DNA from: Pseudaminobacter sp047739745
GTDB lineage: Bacteria > Pseudomonadota > Alphaproteobacteria > Rhizobiales > Rhizobiaceae
Length of the DNA: 64,000 nucleotides
Reading direction: 5' to 3'
Assembly: GCF_047739745.1 (NCBI RefSeq)
Contig: NZ_JBLLVA010000018.1
Span: 1-64,000, forward strand
Shown: piece after piece, positions 53,457 through 62,386 of the stretch
Layout: each line of letters starts with the position of its first letter
Numbering within the stretch: the stretch's first letter is position 1
Made by a program: the position numbers and the translations under genes
Notes under the pieces: generated by a model
What the model was told of the DNA's origin: nothing
Databases searched by the model: none
What the model saw: only the letters and a program-made list of their open reading frames with translations

Positions 53457-54415
53457 TTCAGGCCATACTCCGAAGCCGAAGCGATCTGACGGTGGAACCG
53501 CACCCGTCGAATGTATTCCATCGGATCGCGCTTCTGCACCAGCGCTCCATCGGGGATCGTCAGCCAATCATAAAGCCGTGTCAGCATGAAACGAAGCGCC
53601 GAGCCATGCGCCAGAATCGGCAGCGCCTGACGTTCCGCCTCGCTCAGCGGCCGCACAGCCTGATAGGCCGCCAGCAGCGCCGTGCCCTTGGTCAGGTTGA
53701 AGGAATAGTCCTTCTCGAAGCACCAAGCGTTCAAGCAGGTCGCAAGATCGTAGGCGTAAAAGTCGTTACAGGCGAAATAAAAGTCGATCAGGCCCGACAG
53801 CCGACTTCCAAGAAAAAACACGTTGTCCGGAAAAAGGTCGGCATGAATGATGCCGGCCGGCAAGTCCGTCGGCCAGCTTCGCGTAAACTCGGCGAAGTCG
53901 GCATCCACTTCGGCTGCAAGCCCCGGCTCGACCTCATCGGCGCGAGCACGCGAGCCATCCCACAACTTCCGCCAGCCTGCAATATCGAGCGAATTGGCGC
54001 GCGACAGCGGGAAATCCATGCCGGCGATATGAAGATCGGCCAGCGCCTTACCAACCTCGCGGCAGTGCTGGACGGTGGGGCGGCGCATCCACATGCCTTC
54101 CAGGAAGGTGATGAGAGCGGCCGGGCGGCCGGCGAGCTGCCCTACGATAGTGCCGTCGTTGCGATGCACCGGCAGCGGGCATGAAATGCCCTTCTTCGCC
54201 AGGTGATCCATGAGCCCGAGGAAGAACGGCAAGTCCGTCTTGTCGACGCGCTTTTCATAAAGCGTCAGAATGTAGGAGCCGCTCGAAGCATGAAGCAGGA
54301 AATTGGAATTTTCCGAGCCCTCCGCGATACCCTTGTAAGAGAGCAGTTCGCCGACGGCGTAATCCTTCAGGAAAGCCTCGAGTTCGCCTTCCGTGACATC
54401 CGTATAGACTGCCAT
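53453..54415 (-). CDS. thrB: Homoserine kinase (ThrB, aminoglycoside-phosphotransferase fold)
   Basis: 320 aa. Phosphorylates homoserine in threonine biosynthesis, supplying the substrate of ThrC. This is the APH-fold ThrB found in alpha- and gamma-proteobacteria, with IIHADLFPDNVFFLG (catalytic loop) and LIDFYFACND. The ATG overlaps the ispH TAA (TAATG), and the frame open upstream lies inside ispH. Confidence 0.94.
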   Translation of the reverse strand: MAVYTDVTEGELEAFLKDYAVGELLSYKGIAEGSENSNFLLHASSGSYILTLYEKRVDKTDLPFFLGLMDHLAKKGISCPLPVHRNDGTIVGQLAGRPAALITFLEGMWMRRPTVQHCREVGKALADLHIAGMDFPLSRANSLDIAGWRKLWDGSRARADEVEPGLAAEVDADFAEFTRSWPTDLPAGIIHADLFPDNVFFLGSRLSGLIDFYFACNDFYAYDLATCLNAWCFEKDYSFNLTKGTALLAAYQAVRPLSEAERQALPILAHGSALRFMLTRLYDWLTIPDGALVQKRDPMEYIRRVRFHRQIASASEYGLK

Positions 54416-55425
54416 TATGCCGTTCCGTTGACGAAGGCCATGTCGGCGGCGGTGAGTTCGACGTCGCGAAGCACGCGCATGACAGGAAAATCTTCCGTTT
54501 CCGTCGCCGTGACCGCGAGATCCACCGATACGTCGAAACGGGCACGGAACGCATCGATGATCTCCTCCACGATGATCTCGGGTGCCGATGCACCGGCCGA
54601 CAAGCCAAGCGTCGAAATCTCGCCGATCTCGTCCCACGGAATCTCGGAGGCTCGCTGCACCAGAAGCGCCATTCTGGCTCCGGCGCGCTCGGCGACTTCG
54701 ACCAGGCGGCGTGAATTCGACGAATTGGGCGCCCCGACGATGAGGAACAGGTCCGCGCCGGGCGCGGTTTCCTTCACCGCTTCCTGGCGGTTGGTGGTGG
54801 CGTAGCAGATCGATTCGGCGGCCGGTGCCTTCATCGCGGGAAAGCGCTGCTGTAGCGCCCGGATGAGACCGGCGGTGTCCTCGACCGACAATGTCGTCTG
54901 CGTCACGAAGCCAAGCGCTTCGGGATCGGCAGGCGCGAAGGCCGCAACATCCGCCTCTGTCTCGATCAGGGTGACCGCCCCGTCCGGCAGTTGGCCCATG
55001 GTGCCGATCACCTCCGGGTGGCCGGCGTGGCCGATCAGCAGCACGTGACGGCCGAGCCGCTGATGCCGCATCGCCTGCTTGTGGACCTTAGACACCAGCG
55101 GGCATGTCGCATCGAGATAAAAGAGGTGGCGCGCCACGGCATCGGCCGGAACCGATTTCGGTACGCCATGCGCCGAAAACACCACCGGGCACTCGCGATG
55201 CTCCGGCGGAATCTCGTGCAGTTCCTCAATGAACACCGCGCCAAGATTTTGCAGCCCCTCGACCACGTAGCGGTTGTGAACGATCTCATGGCGCACATAG
55301 ACCGGCGCGCCATACTTCTTCAGCGCCAGCACCACGATCTGAATGGCGCGGTCAACGCCGGCACAGAAACCGCGCGGCTGGCAGAGCCGCATTGTCAAAG
55401 GTGGCTTGGAGGATAGTTCAGGCAT
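54415..55425 (-). CDS. ispH: 4-hydroxy-3-methylbut-2-enyl diphosphate reductase
   Basis: 336 aa. Last step of the MEP isoprenoid pathway, forming IPP and DMAPP. Iron-sulfur cysteines lie in RGFCAGVDRA (Cys21), LDATCPLVSKVH and SICYATTNRQ; the SAHGVP and NSSNS motifs are also present. ATG at 55425 is the family-like start; the region upstream to 55527 overlaps surf1 and is not used. Confidence 0.96.
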   Translation of the reverse strand: MPELSSKPPLTMRLCQPRGFCAGVDRAIQIVVLALKKYGAPVYVRHEIVHNRYVVEGLQNLGAVFIEELHEIPPEHRECPVVFSAHGVPKSVPADAVARHLFYLDATCPLVSKVHKQAMRHQRLGRHVLLIGHAGHPEVIGTMGQLPDGAVTLIETEADVAAFAPADPEALGFVTQTTLSVEDTAGLIRALQQRFPAMKAPAAESICYATTNRQEAVKETAPGADLFLIVGAPNSSNSRRLVEVAERAGARMALLVQRASEIPWDEIGEISTLGLSAGASAPEIIVEEIIDAFRARFDVSVDLAVTATETEDFPVMRVLRDVELTAADMAFVNGTA

Positions 55426-55499
55426 GGCTTCCGCTCTTTCGATAGGGCCGACATGATGTCTGCACCCCCCTTCTGTCAAGGCGGGAGGCGCATTCGGCG

Positions 55500-56252
55500 T
55501 CATGCTCCGGGTCGCCGCGAACGCCACACGAAGACGCCAAGCACGCCGGCAAGCGCAGCAGCCAGGCCGTACCAGGTGACGGCATATTGCAGATGGCTGT
55601 TGGGCAGCTCGATCAGTGTGACGCCGCCAACCGGCAAGCCGCCCGGATTGGCCGCCTTGTCGGCATCGATGAAGAACGGCACGAGGGACGTTTCGATCGG
55701 CAGGCCGGCGCTTGTGGCCATGGCGTCCCGGTCCTTCCAGTAGAAGATGTTCTTCGCCGGCTCGTTGTCCGGAATAAGCGATGATGGCTTTTCCGCGAGC
55801 GGGTTACGGGCAAGACCGGTAACGGTGATCGTCCCTGTGACCTGCCCCTCCGGTCGCAGCGCGGGATCCTTCCGATCATAGGGAACGAAGCCGCGATTGA
55901 TGAAGACGAAGCGCCCGTCTTCAAGGCGCAGCGGGGTGTAGATATAAAAGCCGGATTGACCGTCATGAGTTGCGAAGAAATGCCGTTCGCCTTCGTGCCG
56001 GAACTCGCCCGTCACCGTTACCGGCCAATAATCGACATCACCGTCTTCAGCGAACTTTCGCTCAACGTCCGCCAGGGGCAGTGGTGTCGAATGGATCCGC
56101 TCATCGATCGTCGAGATCAGCGCTTCCTTCCACTGGAGGCGCTGCACCTGCCATGTGCCGAGGCCAATGAGAACGACGAGGGCACCTAGGCCCAGCGCCA
56201 GAACCAGCCAAAGTGCCGGCCGACGGTTGCCAGTTGCCGCTTCGCCGCTCAT
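55500..56252 (-). CDS. surf1: SURF1-family cytochrome oxidase assembly protein
   Basis: 250 aa. Helps insert heme a into subunit I of aa3 oxidase. Two membrane helices flank a periplasmic domain: N-terminal about 14-33 with the GTWQVQRLQWKEAL signature, and C-terminal YAVTWYGLAAALAGVLGVF. FVFINRGFVP is the conserved central motif. The start overlaps the DUF983 stop (ATGA). Confidence 0.93.
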   Translation of the reverse strand: MSGEAATGNRRPALWLVLALGLGALVVLIGLGTWQVQRLQWKEALISTIDERIHSTPLPLADVERKFAEDGDVDYWPVTVTGEFRHEGERHFFATHDGQSGFYIYTPLRLEDGRFVFINRGFVPYDRKDPALRPEGQVTGTITVTGLARNPLAEKPSSLIPDNEPAKNIFYWKDRDAMATSAGLPIETSLVPFFIDADKAANPGGLPVGGVTLIELPNSHLQYAVTWYGLAAALAGVLGVFVWRSRRPGA

Positions 56253-56635
56253 TTGGCCTGATCCAGCCGCCCTTCGGCGGCTTTGTTTCGATATTGCAGG
56301 GCAATCAGCACGCCCTTGATCAGTCTCAGCGCCCAAAGGCTGAGGATCACTGTCAGCGGAATCCAGAGCAGGAAATGCAGCCAGAGCGGCGCCCCGTAGG
56401 AGACTTCCGTCCAAAGCGCCAGGCCGACAACGATGAAGCCGATGATCAGGATGACGAAAACCGCCGGGCCGTCGCCGGCGTCGGCGAAGGAATAGTCGAG
56501 CCCGCAGCTATCGCAGCGCGGCGCCAAGTTCAGAAAACGGGAAAACAACCGCCCTTCTCCACACCGCGGGCAGCATCCTTTCAAGCCAGCCGCAAAGGGC
56601 TCGACTGGTGCCCGGTTGGCCCGATCCTCGCTCAT
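56249..56635 (-). CDS. DUF983-family zinc-ribbon membrane protein
   Basis: 128 aa. N-terminal cysteines 21, 22, 25, 41 and 44 (CCPRCGEG and CDSCG) form a likely zinc ribbon, followed by two membrane helices (about 55-75 and 80-105). In Rhizobiales this gene sits regularly between ctaE and surf1, suggesting a role in oxidase assembly. The start at 56635 lies after GGAG; an ATG three codons earlier is an alternative. Confidence 0.88.
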   Translation of the reverse strand: MSEDRANRAPVEPFAAGLKGCCPRCGEGRLFSRFLNLAPRCDSCGLDYSFADAGDGPAVFVILIIGFIVVGLALWTEVSYGAPLWLHFLLWIPLTVILSLWALRLIKGVLIALQYRNKAAEGRLDQAK

Positions 56636-56706
56636 GTTCTCCATCCTGCCGCAGTCACATCGATGACCCGGCACATGCCAGTCAATGCTTCCGCACCATT
56701 GCGCCG

Positions 56707-56748
56707 AAAAAGCGAAGGCGGCCATGTCGCCACGGCCGCCTCCCGCTT
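56707..56748 (-). terminator. Intrinsic terminator/attenuator after ctaE
   Basis: On the minus strand a long stem (AAGCG..GGCGGCC pairing with GGCCGCC..CGCTT, one bulge) is followed by TTTTT (plus A-run 56707-56711). It lies 18 bp after the ctaE stop and 72 bp before the DUF983 start, so it may split the operon or reduce transcription of the distal genes. Confidence 0.75.
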
Positions 56749-56765
56749 TCAAACAGCTCGTCGCT

Positions 56766-57650
56766 TCAATGGCCGGCGGCGATCGTCGCGCCCATCGACG
56801 CCCAGACATAGATGCTGGCAAACAGGAACAGCCAGACGACGTCGACGAAGTGCCAGTACCAGGCAGCCGCTTCGAAACCGAAATGCTGCTTCGGCGTGAA
56901 ATCACCCTTCATTGCCCGCAGCAGGCAAACGAGCAGGAAGACCGTTCCGATAAAGACGTGGAAGCCATGAAAGCCGGTCGCCATGAAGAAGGTTGCGCCG
57001 TAGATCGAATCCTTGAACGCGAACGGTGCGTGAATGTACTCGTAGGCCTGCACGAAGGAGAAGAGGATGCCGAGGCCGACCGTCAGCACAAGGCCGTTCA
57101 CCAGCCCCTTGCGGTCGCCATGCAGCAGCGCATGATGCGCCCAGGTGATCGTCGTGCCCGAGAGCAGCAGGATGATCGTGTTGTAGAGCGGCAGGTGGAA
57201 GGGATCGAGAACCTCGATGCCCTTCGGCGGCCAGACGCCGCCGGTATACTCGGTGCGCGCAACTTGGGCAGCTTCGCCTGGAAACAGGCTGGCATCGAAA
57301 AACGCCCAGAACCAGGCGACGAAAAACATCAATTCGGAGGTGATGAACATGATCATGCCATAGCGCAGGTGCAGCGACACCACGCGCGTATGGTGGCCTT
57401 CGTGGGCCTCCTTGATCGTGTCCGACCACCATCCGAACATCGTGTAGAGAACGATGGCCAAGCCAATGAAGAACAGCCAGGGATTGGCGATGTTGTAGCC
57501 GAAGAGCGGGAACTCGCCCTCATTCAGATACTGCATCCACGCCACGCCGCCGATCGCCATGACGAGGGCGCCGACCGAGCCGAGAAACGGCCAAGGGCTC
57601 GGGTCGATGATGTGATAGTCGTGTTGTGGTTTGGCGTGTGCGTCTGCCAT
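56766..57650 (-). CDS. ctaE: Cytochrome c oxidase subunit III
   Basis: 294 aa, seven membrane helices. The family landmarks are the HDYHIIDPSPWP N-terminus, FFVAWFWAFFDASLFP and the C-terminal HFGFEAAAWYWHFVDVVWLFLF. Component of the aa3-type terminal oxidase. The start lies 1 bp after the ctaG stop. Confidence 0.97.
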   Translation of the reverse strand: MADAHAKPQHDYHIIDPSPWPFLGSVGALVMAIGGVAWMQYLNEGEFPLFGYNIANPWLFFIGLAIVLYTMFGWWSDTIKEAHEGHHTRVVSLHLRYGMIMFITSELMFFVAWFWAFFDASLFPGEAAQVARTEYTGGVWPPKGIEVLDPFHLPLYNTIILLLSGTTITWAHHALLHGDRKGLVNGLVLTVGLGILFSFVQAYEYIHAPFAFKDSIYGATFFMATGFHGFHVFIGTVFLLVCLLRAMKGDFTPKQHFGFEAAAWYWHFVDVVWLFLFASIYVWASMGATIAAGH

Positions 57651-57651
57651 A

Positions 57652-58287
57652 TCAACCCCCGAGGTTACTGTCGGTGTTATCGTTTGCGTTGTCCTGATCC
57701 GCCTGCGGCGCCGCGGCCACGGGCTTCTCAGCATCTATCGGAAAGAACGTGTAGGAGAGCGTGATGGTCTCGACATTCTTCAGCTCCGGGACGTCGACGA
57801 CATCCGGGTCGACGTAAAAGATCACCGGCATGTCGAGCGTCTCGCCCGGCTTAAGCGTCGTATCGGTGAAGCAGAAGCACTCCACCTTGTTGAAATAGGC
57901 ACCGGCGATTGCCGGCGTCACGTTGAAGGTCGCGCGTCCGGCCGTCGGCTTGTCGGAAACGTTTGTGGCTGCGTAGTGCGCCTGGGCGGTCTCGCCGATC
58001 CGGATCGTGATGTCGCGCTGAACCGGCTCGAAATTCCAAGCCAGACCGCCTGATGTGTTGGCATCGAAGCGGATGGTGATCTTCTTGTCGAGCACCCGGT
58101 CCGAATACTGCTCGACGCGTTGCGTGGTGCCGCCATAGCCGGTGATCTGACAGAACATCGCATAGAGCGGCACCGCAGCGTAGGCCATGCCGATCATGCC
58201 GCTCAAAAACGCCAGGCAGATGGCGGCGATCAGCTTGTTCGACCTCTGCGTCTTCGCGTCGAGATTCATCTGTTTCATGTCACCCAT
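57652..58287 (-). CDS. ctaG: Cytochrome c oxidase assembly protein CtaG/Cox11
   Basis: 211 aa. Delivers copper to the CuB site of subunit I. One N-terminal helix (AICLAFLSGMIGMAYAAVPLY) precedes a periplasmic domain with Cys in FCQITGYGG and the copper-binding VECFCF. The ATG overlaps the CoxF stop (TGATG). The C-terminal tail is acidic and Asn/Asp-rich. Confidence 0.96.
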   Translation of the reverse strand: MGDMKQMNLDAKTQRSNKLIAAICLAFLSGMIGMAYAAVPLYAMFCQITGYGGTTQRVEQYSDRVLDKKITIRFDANTSGGLAWNFEPVQRDITIRIGETAQAHYAATNVSDKPTAGRATFNVTPAIAGAYFNKVECFCFTDTTLKPGETLDMPVIFYVDPDVVDVPELKNVETITLSYTFFPIDAEKPVAAAPQADQDNANDNTDSNLGG

Positions 58288-58448
58288 CACAGCGCCCTGT
58301 CCAGAATGGCAGGGCCGAACTTGATGATCGTCGCGATGTAGAAGATGATCACGAGCAGCGCGAGGCCGATGCCTATGGCAATCGACCGGCTGCGGCGCGC
58401 CTTCCTCTGCCTTTCGGTCAAGGTGATCAAATCGTCGTCCTCGGGCAT
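58287..58448 (-). CDS. CoxF-like small membrane protein of the oxidase operon (53 aa)
   Basis: Short gene: ATG at 58448, TGA at 58287-58289 overlapping the ctaG start. The product begins MPEDDDLITLTERQRKARR, a charged cytoplasmic head, then one hydrophobic helix (about 23-41) and a short IKFGPAILDRAL tail. In Rhizobiales a small CoxF protein occupies this position between ctaB and ctaG. Its exact task is unknown, but coupling implies oxidase assembly. Confidence 0.88.
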   Translation of the reverse strand: MPEDDDLITLTERQRKARRSRSIAIGIGLALLVIIFYIATIIKFGPAILDRAL

Positions 58449-58451
58449 AGG

Positions 58452-59396
58452 CTAAACCCCGGGCGCCGCGAGCACGCGCTCGACGACACTGTCAGCCAGA
58501 TAGGCGGCGAAAATGACAAACAGATAGAGCAGCGAATAGCCGAACAGCGCCTTGGCCGGCTTCATCACGCGATCACTATCAGGCATGACAAGGACCTTCC
58601 ACGCATACCAGATGAAGCCAAGGCCCAGCGCCAAGGCGACGATGCCGTAGCCGGCCGTGGTGAAGCCAAATGCCCAGGGAAGCACGCCAACGGGCGCAAT
58701 CAGCAGCGTGTAGGCGAATATCTGCTTCCTGGTAGACGCCTCGCCCGCGACATTCGGCATCATCGGTATGCCGGCGCGGCCATATTCGTCCGCCTTGAAC
58801 AGCGCCAGCGCCCAGAAATGCGGTGGGGTCCAAAGGAAAATGATCAGGAACAGGATGACGCTTTCCAGGCTGACCGTTCCGGTAGCCGCGGCCCAGCCGA
58901 TCACCGGTGGAAAGGCGCCAGCGGCACCGCCGATGACGATGTTCTGCGGTGTCGAGCGTTTCAGCCAGATCGTGTAGATGACGGCATAAAAGAAGATGGT
59001 GAAGGCAAGCAGCGCGGCCGACAGCCAGTTGACGATGACGCCGAGCGTCATCACCGAAAGCGCTGAAAGCACAAGGCCGAAGCCCAGCGCCTCGCCGGGC
59101 AGAACACGCCCCGCCGGCACGGGGCGGTTCACGGTCCGCTTCATGACGGCATCGATGTCGGCGTCATACCACATGTTGAGCGCGCCTGACGCGCCGGCGC
59201 CGATGGCGATCGCCAGAATGGCCACGATGGCGATGAACGGATTGAGCGAGTGGGGTGCCGCGACCAGGCCGACGAAGGCGGTGAACACGACAAGCGACAT
59301 CACGCGCGGCTTCAGCAGCGCGATGTAGTCGCCAGCAGTCGCTTCCGACATGCGCAAACGGCGATCCACCGAAATGCTCTCGTCAATCAGGGCCAT
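58452..59396 (-). CDS. ctaB: Protoheme IX farnesyltransferase
   Basis: 314-aa UbiA-family prenyltransferase converting heme b to heme o, the precursor of heme a. The first Asp-rich motif is NMWYDADIDAVMKRT, the second region is PPHFWALALFKADEY, and about eight to nine helices follow. Start at 59396; 3 bp separate its stop from the CoxF start. Confidence 0.96.
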   Translation of the reverse strand: MALIDESISVDRRLRMSEATAGDYIALLKPRVMSLVVFTAFVGLVAAPHSLNPFIAIVAILAIAIGAGASGALNMWYDADIDAVMKRTVNRPVPAGRVLPGEALGFGLVLSALSVMTLGVIVNWLSAALLAFTIFFYAVIYTIWLKRSTPQNIVIGGAAGAFPPVIGWAAATGTVSLESVILFLIIFLWTPPHFWALALFKADEYGRAGIPMMPNVAGEASTRKQIFAYTLLIAPVGVLPWAFGFTTAGYGIVALALGLGFIWYAWKVLVMPDSDRVMKPAKALFGYSLLYLFVIFAAYLADSVVERVLAAPGV

Positions 59397-59465
59397 GCCT
59401 ACACAGTCCACTTTTAATCTTGGCGAAAGCCGCCGACAACCGGCGGCTTCCACTGTTTCCAGCCG

Positions 59466-61118
59466 TCACTTGATGCGCGGCAACTGCTCCCACTGGTGGA
59501 ACGGCGGCGGCGAAGGCAGCTGCCATTCCAGCGTCGTGGCGCCCTCGCCCCACGGGCTCGCCCCGGCGACGCGCTTCTTCGAGAAAGCCTCAAGCACGCC
59601 GAAAAGGAAGACCAGCACGGCAAAAGCGGAGAGATACGACCCGTAGGAGGACACCATGTTCCAGCCTGCATAAGCATCCGGGTAGTCGATGTAACGCCGC
59701 GGCATGCCGGCAAGACCGAGGAAATGCTGCGGGAAGAACACCAGATTGACGCCGATGAACATCAGCCAGAAGTGGGTGTTGGCGATCATCGGCGAATACA
59801 TGTAGCCGGTCATCTTCGGGAACCAATAGTACCAGGCCGCGAAGATGGCGAAGACCGCGCCGAGCGACAGCACGTAGTGGAAGTGTGCCACGACATAGTA
59901 GGTGTCGTGCATCGAACGGTCGAGACCTGCGTTGGCAAGCTGAACGCCGGTGACGCCGCCAACGGTGAACAGGAAGATGAAGCCGATCGCCCAAAGCATC
60001 GGCGGCTTCATCGAGATCGAACCGCCCCACATGGTGGCGATCCAGGAGAACACCTTAACGCCGGTCGGAACCGCGATCACCATCGTGGCGAACACGAAGT
60101 AGCGCTGCGTGCCGAGCGACAGGCCGGTCGTGTACATGTGGTGCGCCCAAACCACGAAGCCGACGACGCCGATCGCCACCATGGCGTAGGCCATGCCGAG
60201 ATAACCGAAGATCGGCTTGCGCGAGAAGGTCGCGACAATGTGGCTGATGATGCCGAAGCCCGGCAGGATGAGGATATAGACCTCGGGATGACCGAAGAAC
60301 CAGAACAGGTGCTGGAACAGGATCGGGTCGCCGCCAGCCTCAGGCGCGAAGAACGCCGTGCCGAAGTTGCGGTCGGTCAGAAGCATGGTGATCGCACCAG
60401 CAAGGACCGGCAGGGTGAGCAGCAGCAGGAAGGCCGTGATCAGCACCGACCAGGCAAACAGCGGCATCTTGTGCAGCGTCATGCCAGGAGCGCGCATGTT
60501 GAAGATAGTGGTGATGAAGTTGATCGCGCCAAGGATCGACGAAGCGCCGGCGATATGCACCGAAAGGATCGCCAGATCCATGGCCGGGCCAGGCTGACCC
60601 ATCGTCGCGAAGGGCGGATACATCGTCCAGCCGCCGCCGATGCCCCATCCACCGGCGGGACCGGGAACGAAGAACGACATCAAAAGAAGAATGAATGCCG
60701 GCGGCAGGAGCCAGAAGGAGATGTTGTTCATGCGCGGGAACGCCATGTCCGGCGCACCGATCATGATCGGCACCATCCAGTTGGCGAAACCGCCGATCAG
60801 CGCCGGCATGACCATGAAGAAGATCATGATCAGGCCGTGCATGGTCGTGAACACGTTGAACATATGCTTGCCGGCATCGAGCGCGGCATCCGCCTCAACG
60901 CCGTAAACCATGGCGGCAAGCCCATGGAAAACCTGGATGCCGGGCTCCGCCAGCTCCCAGCGCATCATCACCGACAAAAACCCACCAATGATGCCCGCGA
61001 AAATCGCGAATATCAGGTAGAGCGTGCCGATATCCTTGTGGTTGGTCGAGTAGACCCAGCGAACCCAGCCCGTAACCGGCTTGTGGTCGTGGTCGTCATG
61101 AACCGCAGCGCCTGCCAT
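59466..61118 (-). CDS. ctaD: Cytochrome c oxidase subunit I
   Basis: 550 aa, 12 helices; heme a and a3-CuB ligands lie in HGLIMIFFMV, FFGHPEVYIL and HDTYYVVAHFHYVLS. The Tyr of the covalent His-Tyr site is in HPEVY, as in aa3 oxidases with the K and D channels. ATG at 61118 follows GGAGCGGAAC. Confidence 0.98.
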   Translation of the reverse strand: MAGAAVHDDHDHKPVTGWVRWVYSTNHKDIGTLYLIFAIFAGIIGGFLSVMMRWELAEPGIQVFHGLAAMVYGVEADAALDAGKHMFNVFTTMHGLIMIFFMVMPALIGGFANWMVPIMIGAPDMAFPRMNNISFWLLPPAFILLLMSFFVPGPAGGWGIGGGWTMYPPFATMGQPGPAMDLAILSVHIAGASSILGAINFITTIFNMRAPGMTLHKMPLFAWSVLITAFLLLLTLPVLAGAITMLLTDRNFGTAFFAPEAGGDPILFQHLFWFFGHPEVYILILPGFGIISHIVATFSRKPIFGYLGMAYAMVAIGVVGFVVWAHHMYTTGLSLGTQRYFVFATMVIAVPTGVKVFSWIATMWGGSISMKPPMLWAIGFIFLFTVGGVTGVQLANAGLDRSMHDTYYVVAHFHYVLSLGAVFAIFAAWYYWFPKMTGYMYSPMIANTHFWLMFIGVNLVFFPQHFLGLAGMPRRYIDYPDAYAGWNMVSSYGSYLSAFAVLVFLFGVLEAFSKKRVAGASPWGEGATTLEWQLPSPPPFHQWEQLPRIK

Positions 61119-61152
61119 GTTCCGCTCCATTCCTAAATTATATATGCCCGGC

Positions 61153-62019
61153 TCAATTGCCTGCGGCGGCAACCTTGCTGGCGCCCTCGATTTCAGCCAT
61201 CAGCGCCCTGTTGGCGCCAGTCAGATCCGACTTGGCCGCAGCCAGCCAGGTATCATATTGAGATTGCGCAACGACGCGGATCGCGATCGGCATGAAGGCA
61301 TGGTCCTTGCCGCACAATTCCGAGCACTGGCCGTAGTAAAGACCTTCCTTGTCCGCCTTGAACCAGATCTCGTTGATGCGGCCCGGCACGGCATCGGTCT
61401 TGATGCCGAAGGCAGGCATGGCGAAGGCATGAATGACATCGCTTGCAGTTACCAGCACGCGGACCACCGTGCTCACCGGCACCACGATCTCGTTGTCAAC
61501 CGCCAGCAGCCGCGGATAGGCGGCGACATCCTCCTTGCCGGCCTCGGCGCGATCCTCATCGGCCAGCATCGCCGAGTTGAACGAAAGCGGCTCGTCAATC
61601 TGGTATTCATAGTCCCAATTCCACTGGTTGGCGGTCGCCTTCAGCGTCAGCTTGGGTTCTTCCGGCGGCGAATACTGCGCCGTCAGCAATTGGAACGACG
61701 GAACCGCGAGAAACAGCAGGATCACGACCGGACCGACCGTCCAGATCACCTCGATCAGCGTATGGTGGCTGGTGCGGGATGGATTGGGGTTGGCGCTCGC
61801 GCGGAACTTGACGATGCAATAGGCGAGCAGCGCAAGCACCAGAAGCGTAATCGCGGTGATGAACCAAAGCGAATAGCGCTCGAACCAGATTATCTGCTCC
61901 ATGATGCCGGTGGCCGCCGGCTGAAATGACAACTGCCAGGGCGTCGGCTGCGCCGCATACGCACCTGCAGAGGCGAAAAAGGCTGCCGCGGCACCAACAC
62001 TTGCAAGGATTCTTCTCAT
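61153..62019 (-). CDS. ctaC: Cytochrome c oxidase subunit II
   Basis: 288 aa. Signal peptide (AGAYAAQ), two membrane helices and a periplasmic cupredoxin domain with CuA ligands His197, Cys232, Glu234, Cys236, His240 and Met243. It accepts electrons from cytochrome c; no fused cytochrome c domain. First gene of the operon, with AGAGGGTG before the ATG. Confidence 0.97.
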   Translation of the reverse strand: MRRILASVGAAAAFFASAGAYAAQPTPWQLSFQPAATGIMEQIIWFERYSLWFITAITLLVLALLAYCIVKFRASANPNPSRTSHHTLIEVIWTVGPVVILLFLAVPSFQLLTAQYSPPEEPKLTLKATANQWNWDYEYQIDEPLSFNSAMLADEDRAEAGKEDVAAYPRLLAVDNEIVVPVSTVVRVLVTASDVIHAFAMPAFGIKTDAVPGRINEIWFKADKEGLYYGQCSELCGKDHAFMPIAIRVVAQSQYDTWLAAAKSDLTGANRALMAEIEGASKVAAAGN

Positions 62020-62386
62020 CACCCTCTTGTCTCCCAATTCCGCGCTTATGGTCCGGCACGGATATTCGATCGCACCAAGACGGGAATCCCGGTGGCTCTG
62101 GCGCAGGTCAAACCACACTCTACTGCGAACCGCAAGAAAGGAGCACCGCAACCCATGCGGCATTTTTGCGCGCAACCGTCGGATGTCGAATATTTCCCGT
62201 CGACCATCCACGCAGAACATGTGCACGCACCGTCAATTGGGCTCACAGCCGCAATTCAGGCGAATTTCACTTGGAAAATCGGTCAAACTGCCGCAATTGG
62301 CTGGTTCGGCCGCGATCTTGTCTTATAAAATCTGTTAGAATCTGTCGTCGCGGCCCGGATTTTCCGCGATTCGCAATGGAGCCATT
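62020..62386. other. 367-bp divergent intergenic region ctaC/ialB-like
   Basis: No coding frame is supported. It must hold both promoters. On the plus strand an extended -10-like TGTTAGAAT (62333-62341) precedes the IalB gene but lacks a good -35. On the minus strand TTGACC (62106-62111) has no matching -10. Two GCCGCAATT copies flank 62250-62300. Confidence 0.5.

Noticed and set aside
59496..61136. 546-codon plus-strand frame opposite ctaD
   Set aside because: Extremely Asp/Glu/His/Arg-rich complement of a hydrophobic membrane protein, a typical antisense artefact.
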